A stretch of 64,000 nt of DNA from positions 263,888 to 327,887 of the forward strand of contig NZ_JACWFG010000018.1 of assembly GCF_019749295.1 (NCBI RefSeq). The letters are read 5' to 3'. The notes under the pieces are model-generated. The model had not been told where the DNA came from. It saw only the letters and a list, made by a program, of their open reading frames with translations, and ran no database searches. The stretch's first letter is position 1; each line of letters opens with the position of its first letter. This document shows, piece by piece, positions 41,478-48,455 of this stretch. A program made the position numbers and the translations under genes. This stretch comes from Neobacillus niacini (lineage in GTDB: Bacteria; Bacillota; Bacilli; Bacillales; Cytobacillaceae).

Positions 41478-42146
41478 ATGGAATATTTACGTATAACAAG
41501 TATCACAGATCCGAACTTTAAAAAACTTCATGACTTAATGAAGGATATTTTCCCGCCAGAGGAAGTATTGGCGTATGAATTATGGAAGGAACCTCTAGAA
41601 GACCCGGGTATTCGGGTGTTTGTTGCTGTAAATGGAGAAGAAGTTGTTGGGGCAACGGAATATCGCTATTATCCTGATTGGAATATTGCGATGACGGATT
41701 TCACCATTATTAGCAGACCCGGTCTTGGCCTAGGGAGGTTTCTAGCGCAGAATCGTTTAAAGGACCTACAGCAGCTGGCTGTGGATAACGGCAAAGAGCT
41801 TTTCGGCATGTTTGCCGAAATCTATGACCCTTACAGAGTGGGTCATGAGTTTGGCGGGGTGAAAGTTATGGATCCTTATGTGCGCCGTGAAGTTCTATCA
41901 CATTTAGGTTATAAGAGAATTGATTTGGATTATGTACATCCTTCTTGGGAGAATAATGGAGAAGCTGTAAAAGGGCTGGATTTTTGTTTCATGCCTATGA
42001 ACGATGAGCTAGATTCTATATCAGCTGCACTTGTAGCAGATTTTCTCACTGCCTATTACTCCATTCTTTCCAATAAACCTCTGGAATGGCTTAATATGAT
42101 TGAAACCTTGAGGAAAAAAGAAAACATCTCCTTATTGCCACTTTAA
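41478..42146 (+). CDS. Second GNAT-like acetyltransferase
   Basis: A 222-residue protein with a GNAT-like core: strands around V-F-V-A-V-N-G-E-E-V-V-G-A-T-E-Y-R-Y-Y and A-M-T-D-F-T-I-I, followed by R-P-G-L-G-L-G-R-F-L-A, a pyrophosphate-binding-like loop. AGGGAGAG lies before the ATG and it starts 13 bp after the previous gene. The C-terminal third (about 150-222) is not typical of GNATs. Three genes in a row make up the hydrolase/acetyltransferase unit; substrate unknown. Confidence 0.8.
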   Translation: MEYLRITSITDPNFKKLHDLMKDIFPPEEVLAYELWKEPLEDPGIRVFVAVNGEEVVGATEYRYYPDWNIAMTDFTIISRPGLGLGRFLAQNRLKDLQQLAVDNGKELFGMFAEIYDPYRVGHEFGGVKVMDPYVRREVLSHLGYKRIDLDYVHPSWENNGEAVKGLDFCFMPMNDELDSISAALVADFLTAYYSILSNKPLEWLNMIETLRKKENISLLPL

Positions 42147-42158
42147 TATTATTAATCG

Positions 42159-42183
42159 GGAGTCTGTGTTACAGACTCCTTTG
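42159..42183 (+). terminator. Rho-independent terminator
   Basis: GGAGTCTGT and ACAGACTCC pair around GTT, followed by TTTG. Ends the hydrolase/acetyltransferase unit. Confidence 0.85.
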
Positions 42184-42187
42184 TTAG

Positions 42188-42259
42188 TTACCCACAGATA
42201 TATCCACATCTAAAATCCTATAGTATAGATACTCTGCGTACTTATGCACATTATACACA
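42188..42259. promoter_or_regulatory. DnaA-box cluster
   Basis: Four matches or near matches to TTATNCACA lie in 72 bp on the same strand: TTACCCACA (42188), ATATCCACA (42200), TTATGCACA (42242) and TTATACACA (42251). The last two are exact and directly adjacent. Similar clusters outside oriC in B. subtilis bind DnaA and tune initiation. No replication genes are near, so this is not an origin. Confidence 0.6.
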
Positions 42260-42372
42260 GGTGAATGAATAGTTGGTATACATAAGGAATTGGTTTCTAA
42301 TATTAACACCTTATTAAGTTCACATACTTTCCATATTTCTAACGTTAATATGTTAAAAAACTGTGAAATCCA

Positions 42373-42401
42373 TTGATATTGCTGGTAAGGGGGAGTATAG
42401 T
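42373..42401 (+). promoter_or_regulatory. Strong sigA-type promoter in a gene-free gap
   Basis: TTGATA (42373-42378) and TATAGT (42396-42401) with exactly 17 bp between. No ORF of size follows, and a terminator ends 160 bp further on. Confidence 0.65.
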
Positions 42402-42407
42402 GAAGGT

Positions 42408-42567
42408 GTAAAGGAGATAGTGATTCTATTCACAATCACCTAGTAAAGGTTTTACCGGGTCCTATTGCCTAATGGCAGAAATCTCTCTATAGGGCACGCT
42501 GATTGATTGATTTTTCCCCCTCTAAAAATTTTTAAAAGAAGCAGGACTATCCTGCTTCTTCTTTTTT
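42408..42567 (+). ncRNA. Candidate small RNA of about 160 nt
   Basis: From the promoter at 42373-42401 to the terminator at 42537-42567 the sequence has no credible ORF. It contains a hairpin, GTGATT with AATCAC (42421-42444), a second loose stem around GGTCCTATTGCC and GGCAG, a C-rich single-stranded stretch TTTTCCCCCTC before the terminator, and then the terminator stem. The C-rich run is like the seed of many Firmicute sRNAs. A 7-codon GTG frame at 42421 is too short to support. Existence is inferred. Confidence 0.45.
42537..42567. terminator. Bidirectional terminator
   Basis: AAGAAGCAGG and CCTGCTTCTT pair around ACTAT, followed by CTTTTTT; A-rich on the other side. It can end both the candidate sRNA and the convergent yfhD transcript. 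Confidence 0.88.
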
Positions 42568-42605
42568 GCAGCAAAAGAATGCTGCCTGCTGGTTAAAAGG
42601 GTTAT

Positions 42606-42794
42606 TTATTTCCTGCGTTTGTTTGTAACGCGCTGATTCGCTGCATTTGCTCGTGCCATTGCCTCGAGATCTGCATGGTCCGCAAATTCTGCAGAATACT
42701 CCACGTCATTTCCATCGGATTTCATGTTTTTTGGTACCTGTGGAAGTGATCCTTTGTTTTTATCACGAGTTTTATGTCCCTGCGCTCGACCCAT
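42606..42794 (-). CDS. yfhD: YfhD family small protein
   Basis: A 62-residue hydrophilic protein starting MGRAQGHKTRDKNKGSLPQ. The G-R-x-x-x-H-K-x-R-D-K-N-K and L-P-Q-V-P motifs match YfhD of B. subtilis. The ATG at 42794 is taken since GGGG follows in the leader (AAAGGGGTTTTTGT); an ATG nine codons upstream lacks a site. The function is unknown; small hydrophilic proteins of this type are common in spore formers. It lies in the conserved yfhD-yfhE-recX order. Confidence 0.85.
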   Translation of the reverse strand: MGRAQGHKTRDKNKGSLPQVPKNMKSDGNDVEYSAEFADHADLEAMARANAANQRVTNKRRK

Positions 42795-42888
42795 TACAAA
42801 AACCCCTTTCAATTTTAGCAATAAGGAACTTAAAAATGTTCCCTATATTAGCTTTTACAAATTGAAAGGGGTCCATTAATGGAAAAAT

Positions 42889-43023
42889 TTAAAGTTTTGT
42901 TTTACTGTCGTGAAATCCGCCTGCACGGTCTGCTAATTTAAACTCCCGCTGATATAAGACCTCTTGTGTACTAGTTAACGTGTATTTTCCTCTGCCTAAA
43001 TCTTTTTTCTTTTTTCCACCCAT
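42889..43023 (-). CDS. yfhE: YfhE family small protein
   Basis: A 44-residue basic protein beginning MGGKKKKDLGRGKYTL and ending A-D-R-A-G-G-F-H-D-S-K-T-K-L. The L-G-R-G-x-Y-T-L-T-x-x-Q-E-V-L-Y and A-D-R-A-G-G-F elements identify YfhE of Bacillus. AAAGGA is 9 bases before the ATG at 43023. Too short for standard ORF calling. Function unknown. Neighbours are yfhD on the same strand and recX, divergent. Confidence 0.85.
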   Translation of the reverse strand: MGGKKKKDLGRGKYTLTSTQEVLYQREFKLADRAGGFHDSKTKL

Positions 43024-43164
43024 TTTGCTCATTCCTTTCAACATTTTTGTTAATCGTTAAAACCTTATGGGAAAAATTAAGCACTTCTCCATTTTTACCT
43101 ATTCGGAATGGAATGATACTCAATTGATTAAAAAATATGGTAAAGTAAGTTTGAGGTGAACGAT

Positions 43165-43974
43165 GTGGCTGTTATTACTAAAATCACCACTCAGCAGAAA
43201 AATAAAGATCGCTATAATATTTTTATGGATTATGGTAAAGGCGAGGAATACGCTTTTAGTGTCGATAGCGCTGTACTGATTCGGTTTGAGTTAAGAAAAG
43301 GCATGGAGATTGATGAATTTTCCATTTTAGAGATACAATTTCAGGACGATATTAGGAAGGCTTATAATCGCGCCATTAATTATTTGGCAAGAAGAATGAG
43401 ATCCGAAAAAGAGATAAGGGACTATCTTCTTGAAAAGGAAATAGAACAACCTATTATTAATGAAGTAATTCATAAATTGGCGGCGCAAAAATACATAAAT
43501 GATGAGGAATATGCTCTTTCCTATGTAAGGACTCAAATGAATACGACGGATAAAGGCCCAGACTTAATACGCATGGAATTAAGAGAGAGAGGAATCAATG
43601 AGGGTATCATTAAACATGCTATTGCCGAGTACCCTTTTGAAAATCAAGTGGAAAAAGCAATCAAAGTAGCTGAAAAGGTAATCAAAAAAAATTCAAAGGA
43701 ATCCCAGCGAATCGTTAAACAAAAAGCAGAGCAATTCCTCTTAAGGAAAGGTTACTCTTTCGATGTGATTCTTCTGGCGCTGACTGAAGCTGATACAGAT
43801 AAGGAACTAGATGATGAAATGGAAGCCATCCGGTATCAAGGTGAAAAAACACATCGGAAATATAGTAAATTTACTGGCTTTGAATACACGCAAAAGATGA
43901 AACAGGCACTTTTTCGTAAAGGATTTTCAATGGACCTGATTGAAAAATACTTAGAGGAAGCCGAAAAATCATGA
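43165..43974 (+). CDS. recX: Recombination regulator RecX
   Basis: A 269-residue protein made of helical triplet repeats that binds RecA filaments and modulates recombination. The family signature is in the middle (A-I-N-Y-L-A-R-R-M-R-S-E-K-E-I-R-D-Y-L) and in A-Q-K-Y-I-N-D-E-E-Y-A-L-S-Y-V. The GTG at 43165 (M-A-V-I-T-K-I) is chosen because GAGG is 8 bases upstream and it aligns with B. subtilis MPFITKI; a GTG three codons earlier overlaps the site. Slightly longer than the B. subtilis protein (264). Confidence 0.94.
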   Translation: MAVITKITTQQKNKDRYNIFMDYGKGEEYAFSVDSAVLIRFELRKGMEIDEFSILEIQFQDDIRKAYNRAINYLARRMRSEKEIRDYLLEKEIEQPIINEVIHKLAAQKYINDEEYALSYVRTQMNTTDKGPDLIRMELRERGINEGIIKHAIAEYPFENQVEKAIKVAEKVIKKNSKESQRIVKQKAEQFLLRKGYSFDVILLALTEADTDKELDDEMEAIRYQGEKTHRKYSKFTGFEYTQKMKQALFRKGFSMDLIEKYLEEAEKS

Positions 43975-43996
43975 CTTAACAACGTCATGATTTTTT
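43964..43996. terminator. Bidirectional terminator
   Basis: AATCATGAC and GTCATGATT flanked by A and T runs; the recX stop lies inside the loop. Serves recX and the convergent SDR gene. Confidence 0.85.
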
Positions 43997-44662
43997 ACTT
44001 TCAATAATAATCTCCTCTTGGTCGAGTTGGTTCATTATTATTTGTGCAACTTCTTTTGGTGAACGGAAGCGGGAATAGTCAGTTATGTGATTGCTTCCAT
44101 CCCAAAACGGTGTATCCATGCCCCCCATATAAACAGCCTTAATCCTAACCCTGCTATTTTCGAACTCTTTTTGAAGGCTCTCTGTAAAGCCCCTTACAGC
44201 AAATTTACTAGCGACATAAACGGATTCATTTACTTTCGCTCTTAACCCAGCAGTAGAAATGATATTCATCACCAGACCTTCACCCTGTTCTTGCAGCATG
44301 GGCAATACAGCTTTTGTCATTAATATCGTTCCTAGTACATTAGTATGGAGCATTTCTTTTATCTCGCTCTCTTGGATGTTTAAAAAAGGCCCGAAATGAC
44401 CAACACCTGCATTGTTAACTAGACCACTTATATGGTGTGTTTTGCTTATTTCGCCAATTTTTCTTGAAATATCGGATTCCTTTTGAACATCAAGCTCAAA
44501 AACGTCAGCAGCACCGCCTGTTTCTTCAATTATCTTTTTCACTGTTGAAAGCTTATCTACAGTTCTCCCTGTCAATAAAACATAATATCCTTGTTTTGAA
44601 AATAACAATGCTAATTCCTTTCCTAATCCAGAACCAGCCCCAGTTACAATGATGGTTTTCAC
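43985..44662 (-). CDS. Short-chain dehydrogenase/reductase
   Basis: A 225-residue classical SDR. NAD(P) motif T-G-A-G-S-G-L-G-K (residues 6-14), N-N-A-G-V at about 84, catalytic Ser in I-I-S-T-A and Y-V-A-S-K (about 145-149). Cytosolic oxidoreductase; substrate unknown. AAGGAGAGA lies before the ATG. B. subtilis has yfhF at about this place but it is a different, epimerase-like family, so this is a substitution at the locus. Confidence 0.9.
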   Translation of the reverse strand: MKTIIVTGAGSGLGKELALLFSKQGYYVLLTGRTVDKLSTVKKIIEETGGAADVFELDVQKESDISRKIGEISKTHHISGLVNNAGVGHFGPFLNIQESEIKEMLHTNVLGTILMTKAVLPMLQEQGEGLVMNIISTAGLRAKVNESVYVASKFAVRGFTESLQKEFENSRVRIKAVYMGGMDTPFWDGSNHITDYSRFRSPKEVAQIIMNQLDQEEIIIESKKS

Positions 44663-44745
44663 TAAATCTCTCCTTCGTCCTTTATTATTTATATAAAAAT
44701 AACTATACTAAAATAAGAGGAAAAACGAAAATGGGAGTGGAAGCT

Positions 44746-45069
44746 ATGCAGCAGGAGAAACGATATAGTACGATGACTGAGCATGAATTAAAGCAGGAAA
44801 TTGCCCAGTTGCTAGAAAAGGGGAGAAAAGCAGAGCAAATGGGAATGGTCAATGAATATGCTGTACTTGAAAGAAAAGCAGCGATGGCCCGAGCCTATTT
44901 ATTAGATCCTTCTGCCTTTAAACCTGGTGAAATTTATGAGCTTGAAGGGGACCCAGGTGAATATTTTAAAATTGACTACCTAAATGGTGTATTCGCATGG
45001 GGATATCGTTTAAAGGGTGATGGTAAAGAAGAAGCCTTGCCGATATCGATGTTAAAGGGGTTAAAATAG
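44746..45069 (+). CDS. yfhH: YfhH family protein
   Basis: A 107-residue protein: N-terminal helical pair (R-Y-S-T-M-T-E-H-E-L...A-V-L-E-R-K) and a C-terminal SH3-like beta domain with Y-L-N-G-V-F-A-W-G-Y-R and E-A-L-P-I-S, which match YfhH of B. subtilis closely. The ATG at 44746 follows GGGAG at 8 bases. Function unknown. Sits between recX/SDR and sspK as expected. Confidence 0.9.
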   Translation: MQQEKRYSTMTEHELKQEIAQLLEKGRKAEQMGMVNEYAVLERKAAMARAYLLDPSAFKPGEIYELEGDPGEYFKIDYLNGVFAWGYRLKGDGKEEALPISMLKGLK

Positions 45070-45079
45070 AATAAAGATA

Positions 45080-45103
45080 AACCAGAGAGTAAAATCTCTG
45101 GTT
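45080..45103. terminator. Stem between yfhH and sspK
   Basis: AACCAGAGA and TCTCTGGTT pair around a 6-base loop. T tracts are weak on both sides, so termination is probable but not certain; the genes here are convergent. Confidence 0.6.
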
Positions 45104-45127
45104 CATCTAAGTTAGCTCTCCTAAATA

Positions 45128-45304
45128 TTAGAAATACTCAGGAGTGTCGTTTTCACGTTCACCAGAAGCACGCATACGCTCCTGCGGATGGGTATTAATG
45201 GTGCCGTCAGCCCGTCTTGAAGCATATTCTGCTTTTGCTCGGGGCTCTCCCTCTAGCTTGTTGTTATTTTGATTTGGAAAATTCCTTGCTTTATTTCTCA
45301 CCAT
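45128..45304 (-). CDS. sspK: Small acid-soluble spore protein K
   Basis: A 58-residue spore protein: V-R-N-K-A-R-N-F-P-N-Q-N-N-N-K-L-E-G-E-P-R-A-K then Y-A-S-R-R-A-D-G-T-I-N-T-H-P-Q-E-R-M-R-A-S-G, diagnostic of SspK. Made late in sporulation in the forespore and stored in the core. GGAGG lies 8 bases before the ATG at 45304; longer frames upstream lack sites. Supports the view that the organism forms endospores. Confidence 0.94.
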   Translation of the reverse strand: MVRNKARNFPNQNNNKLEGEPRAKAEYASRRADGTINTHPQERMRASGERENDTPEYF

Positions 45305-45442
45305 GTTTAGTACCTCCATCAAAGGGAATGAGAAACACCGTGAAAAGCAAAGTGTCTTCACACCAGTGCTTACCACGTGATAATAGTATCCGATATTTAG
45401 GTTTAGGTTATGTTAAAAAGAAATTGGCAATGAGGTGAATGT

Positions 45443-45712
45443 ATGAACGATTATCATGAAAGATTAGCCCAGCTTTTGTTAGAAAAAAACGACTCACTCT
45501 CCTACAATCAAGCACGAACTTGGGTAGAGTTAATGTGGGAAGACTTTGAAACCACCGCTGCAAAGGCAGGAAGAGATTATCTTGGCAGTGAAATGACAGA
45601 AAGAATTGTTAGACAATGGATTGAGAATTATGGCGGGAGACTCCATGACTTTGTTGCCAAAAATCCAAAATATAAGGATTTTCTTATTCAAGACAAAAAT
45701 AAGTTAAATTAA
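45443..45712 (+). CDS. yfhJ: YfhJ family protein (WVELL protein)
   Basis: An 89-residue soluble helical protein with W-V-E-L-M-W-E-D-F-E-T-T-A-A-K-A-G (about 27-43), the signature of the YfhJ/WVELL family of Bacillaceae. TGAGGTGAA lies before the ATG. Function unknown; conserved position after sspK. Ends at a strong terminator. Confidence 0.9.
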   Translation: MNDYHERLAQLLLEKNDSLSYNQARTWVELMWEDFETTAAKAGRDYLGSEMTERIVRQWIENYGGRLHDFVAKNPKYKDFLIQDKNKLN

Positions 45713-45742
45713 AGGCGAGCGACTATAAGTCACTCGCCTTTA
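45712..45742. terminator. Bidirectional terminator
   Basis: AAAGGCGAG-GACT and AGTC-CTCGCCTTT pair around ATA, with A and T flanks. Between convergent yfhJ and yfhP. Confidence 0.88.
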
Positions 45743-45745
45743 ACA

Positions 45746-46726
45746 TTAACTGGGGATAATACTAAGTTTTTTCCTTAATTTCTGTTCACTAAACACCCAG
45801 CCGGTGTAGGAACTAATCGGATTTAACTCTAAATCTAACTGTACCACGGCAACGAATGGATAATGACCATTGCTTCGATATCTCAAATCAATAAATCGAA
45901 CTTCATAGTGATCATCATACTCATCTAACTCCCACCGGTACACAGGAGAGAAGGAAAGAAATGCCGCAAGATTGCTATCCTTTTTGGCAGCTTCTAGCAC
46001 AGGTGTATTTGGTACTGGAACCCGTTTAAAGCGGTCTAATATTTCAATATCCGTGCCAACAGCCTTGCCAACAAAGAACTCACCTTCATTCATGGCTGCA
46101 ATTCTCCAAAGATGAAACTTCATCGTTGGTGCAATAATAATATCTGTTGCGTCTGGTATTATTTTTTTAACCTCAGCCTTTACTTTACCTTGTGCATAAA
46201 AGCGGAGAAGGTAATACCCAAACAATACGAAAAACATCGCTAAAAAGGTATAACCAGGATCAGCGCCAAAAACCCATATAATAATGGCTACAATGTGAAT
46301 CCCAAAAATAATGGGATCAAAGGTATTAATTACCCCTAATGCAACCCATTTAGAGGTGAAGGGTCTTAGAGCCTGAGTACCATAGGCATTAAAGATGTCT
46401 ACAAACACATGGATAAACACCGCTGCAAACGTCCATCCCCAGAGGTGGAGAAGATTAGCGTTCGGAAAAAACGGAAAAATCACTGCTGTCAGAATAAGCG
46501 GCCATAAAAATACTGCTGGAATAGAGTGGGTAACACCTCGATGATTACGAATATATATGGCATTATTTCTTAACTTTAAAACGGTATCAATATCAGGTAT
46601 TTGTGAGCCGGCAATTGTAGCGATTAATACACTTGTTGCTGTTACAGAGCTGCTTGCTACCACAGGATCAAGAGTCGCAAGACCACCAAGAGCAATTCCC
46701 ATTACAACATGAGTTCCAGTATCCAA
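45746..46726 (-). CDS. yfhP: Membrane-bound metal-dependent hydrolase YfhP/YbcI family
   Basis: A 326-residue protein with about five transmembrane helices in the first 180 residues (around 25-45, 65-85, 92-110, 140-160) and a soluble C-terminal domain. Metal-ligand candidates are the conserved G-T-H-V-V-M-G, I-P-D-I-D-T and H-R-G-V-T-H-S motifs, typical of the DUF457/YdjM hydrolase group. B. subtilis YfhP has the same size and place next to mutY and has been described as a regulator for other genes. Enzyme substrate unknown. Confidence 0.9.
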   Translation of the reverse strand: MDTGTHVVMGIALGGLATLDPVVASSSVTATSVLIATIAGSQIPDIDTVLKLRNNAIYIRNHRGVTHSIPAVFLWPLILTAVIFPFFPNANLLHLWGWTFAAVFIHVFVDIFNAYGTQALRPFTSKWVALGVINTFDPIIFGIHIVAIIIWVFGADPGYTFLAMFFVLFGYYLLRFYAQGKVKAEVKKIIPDATDIIIAPTMKFHLWRIAAMNEGEFFVGKAVGTDIEILDRFKRVPVPNTPVLEAAKKDSNLAAFLSFSPVYRWELDEYDDHYEVRFIDLRYRSNGHYPFVAVVQLDLELNPISSYTGWVFSEQKLRKKLSIIPS

Positions 46727-46751
46727 AAGGAAAAATCCTCCTTTAATAAAA

Positions 46752-46901
46752 TGTCTAGCGCAAGCGGCCTAGGGGCTCGGGGTCATAAGCCAATCCGTCA
46801 GAAAGGTTAAAAAACAACCTTCCCGCCGGCTCGTCTTATGCCTGTCGCCCCTGGGAAAAAATGAACTGCTTTTTTCCCTGGTCAAGGCGCTTCCGCTTTT
46901 C
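46752..46901. repeat. Dispersed Bacillaceae intergenic repeat, with an extra internal hairpin
   Basis: The stretch holds the widespread cassette landmarks TGTCTAGCGC, GGGGCTCGGGGTCATAAGCC, AACCTTCCCGCCGGCTCG and AAGGCGCTTCCGCTTTTC, as I know them from many Bacillus genomes. Its ends are loosely complementary. Between GTCGCCCCTG and GGTCAAGG there is an added segment with GGGAAAAAA and TTTTTTCCC arms (46852-46878), not part of the usual cassette as I recall it. No ORF in it is supported. Confidence 0.75.
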
Positions 46902-47002
46902 TTTTATCTTGTCAAAATCATTAATATGGCTTATCGTTAAAAAATGCTTATTATTATATTCCCTTATTTCTTTTTGTTTAACAGGCTGGAGGCATTTTTG
47001 TA

Positions 47003-48097
47003 ATGGAAAATGAGTTGAAAAATATAGAAAAGATCTCAATAAAAAGTTTTCAAGAAGATTTAATATCCTGGTTTAAAGATGAACAACGTGATTTGCCATG
47101 GAGGAAAGACCAGGACCCATATAAGGTATGGGTTTCCGAAATCATGCTTCAGCAAACCAGAGTTGATACGGTTATTCCTTATTTTAATCGATTTATCGAA
47201 TGGTTTCCAACAATAAATGATCTGGCGAGTGCCAATGAAGATAAAGTTCTAAAAGCATGGGAAGGACTAGGTTATTATTCGCGAGTGAGAAATTTACATT
47301 CAGCTGTAAAGGAAGTAAATGAGAAATATAATGGCCAAGTACCCAATACTCCAAAAGACATTTCAAACCTTAAAGGAGTAGGTCCTTACACGGCTGGTGC
47401 CATTTTAAGTATTGCTTATGGGATACCTGAGCCAGCAGTAGATGGAAACGTGATGAGGGTGTTATCTAGAATCCTTTCGATTTGGGAGGATATTGCTAAG
47501 CCATCGACAAGAAAGATATTTGAAAAAGCAGTGAGAGAGTTAATCTCCCATGATGATCCTTCTGCCTTTAATCAAGCATTAATGGAACTCGGTGCATTAA
47601 TTTGTACCCCAACATCACCTTCTTGCCTACTTTGTCCAGTACGTGATCATTGCCAAGGCTTTCATGAGGGAGTAGAGTCAGAACTTCCAATTAAGTCAAA
47701 AAAGAACTCACAAAAAAGTGTTGATTTAGCAGCTGTTGTTGTAAAGGATGAAAAAGGCAGGATCTTAATCCATAAACGCCCGGAGACTGGCCTTTTAGCA
47801 AACCTATGGGAATTCCCAAATGTTGAAATGCATCAACCAGTTTTAATGGACCGGTCACAAATTACAGATTTATTTAATGAATCATTTGATATGAATATTA
47901 AGCTAGAAAAAAGTATTGGTCAAATAGAACACATTTTTTCCCATTTAATTTGGAACATACGCGTATATACAGGAACCATTAACTCTAATTTTCCGGAAGG
48001 GACAGAATGGAAGTTTCTTACGCTGCAAGAAATGGAAGAGTACGCCTTTCCAGTTTCATTCCATAAAATCCTTAAGTTGTATAAAGAGAACGCCTAA
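47003..48097 (+). CDS. mutY: Adenine DNA glycosylase MutY
   Basis: A 364-residue base-excision repair enzyme removing A mispaired with 8-oxoG. Catalytic Glu46 (W-V-S-E-I-M-L-Q-Q-T), HhH with catalytic Asp147 (G-V-G-P-Y-T-A-G...A-V-D-G-N-V-M-R-V-L), 4Fe-4S ligands Cys201, Cys208, Cys211 and Cys217, and a C-terminal Nudix-like 8-oxoG recognition domain (about 235-360). GGAGG is 10 bases before the ATG. Equivalent of B. subtilis yfhQ, divergent from yfhP. Confidence 0.96.
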   Translation: MENELKNIEKISIKSFQEDLISWFKDEQRDLPWRKDQDPYKVWVSEIMLQQTRVDTVIPYFNRFIEWFPTINDLASANEDKVLKAWEGLGYYSRVRNLHSAVKEVNEKYNGQVPNTPKDISNLKGVGPYTAGAILSIAYGIPEPAVDGNVMRVLSRILSIWEDIAKPSTRKIFEKAVRELISHDDPSAFNQALMELGALICTPTSPSCLLCPVRDHCQGFHEGVESELPIKSKKNSQKSVDLAAVVVKDEKGRILIHKRPETGLLANLWEFPNVEMHQPVLMDRSQITDLFNESFDMNIKLEKSIGQIEHIFSHLIWNIRVYTGTINSNFPEGTEWKFLTLQEMEEYAFPVSFHKILKLYKENA

Positions 48098-48118
48098 AAT
48101 TAGGCGTTCTCTTTTTAT
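48088..48118. terminator. Terminator after mutY
   Basis: GAACGCCTA and TAGGCGTTC pair around AAAT and are followed by TCTTTTTATT; it includes the mutY stop. Also close to the end of convergent yfhS. Confidence 0.9.
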
Positions 48119-48342
48119 TAATCGTAACTCACTTTGGTACCATGTGTATAATCTGCTTCTTGACGCTTGATTCCGCCGCGATTTTCAATTTCCTCAATGA
48201 TTTCACGATGAATGGTTACGCCCTCACTGTTTAGGTATGGTGCTATTTGCTGTAATGAGTGGTGAAAGAAGGCTAGCTCGCTGTCCCTCCAATCAGTTTT
48301 AGAGACCATAGAAAGCTCTGTCATATCCCGTCCTACATACAT
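48118..48342 (-). CDS. yfhS: YfhS-like small protein
   Basis: A 74-residue soluble protein with M-Y-V-G-R-D-M-T-E-L-S-M near the N-terminus and E-A-D-Y-T-H-G-T near the C-terminus. Size and neighbours (mutY, fabL) fit YfhS of B. subtilis, where it has been linked to sporulation; I make this match from memory. AAAGGAAGAAG lies before the ATG. No domain is recognised. Confidence 0.75.
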   Translation of the reverse strand: MYVGRDMTELSMVSKTDWRDSELAFFHHSLQQIAPYLNSEGVTIHREIIEEIENRGGIKRQEADYTHGTKVSYD

Positions 48343-48391
48343 AATCTTCTTCCTTTCTCATTTGATTAATAGACATAGGTTTTGTATTCAA

Positions 48392-48420
48392 TTGTCATCT
48401 ATGCATGAAAAGTTTAAAAT
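48392..48420 (+). promoter_or_regulatory. fabL promoter
   Basis: TTGTCA (48392-48397) and TAAAAT (48415-48420) with 17-bp spacing, 35 bp upstream of the fabL start. No FapR-type operator is visible. Confidence 0.6.
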
Positions 48421-48455
48421 GATTACAAAACATGATTAAGAAGGGAAACGAGTAT

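Noticed and set aside
42188..42259. Replication origin
   Set aside because: DnaA boxes are few, there is no AT-rich unwinding tract with dnaA/dnaN nearby, and the neighbours are ordinary metabolic genes.
42421..42444. Seven-codon GTG peptide in the candidate sRNA
   Set aside because: Too short to support, with ribosome-site spacing too tight.
42606..42821. Longer start for yfhD (42821)
   Set aside because: It adds nine residues without a ribosome site; the family begins M-G-R.
46836..47039. A 67-codon minus-strand frame running into mutY
   Set aside because: It overlaps the repeat cassette and the mutY start, has no ribosome site and no recognisable sequence.
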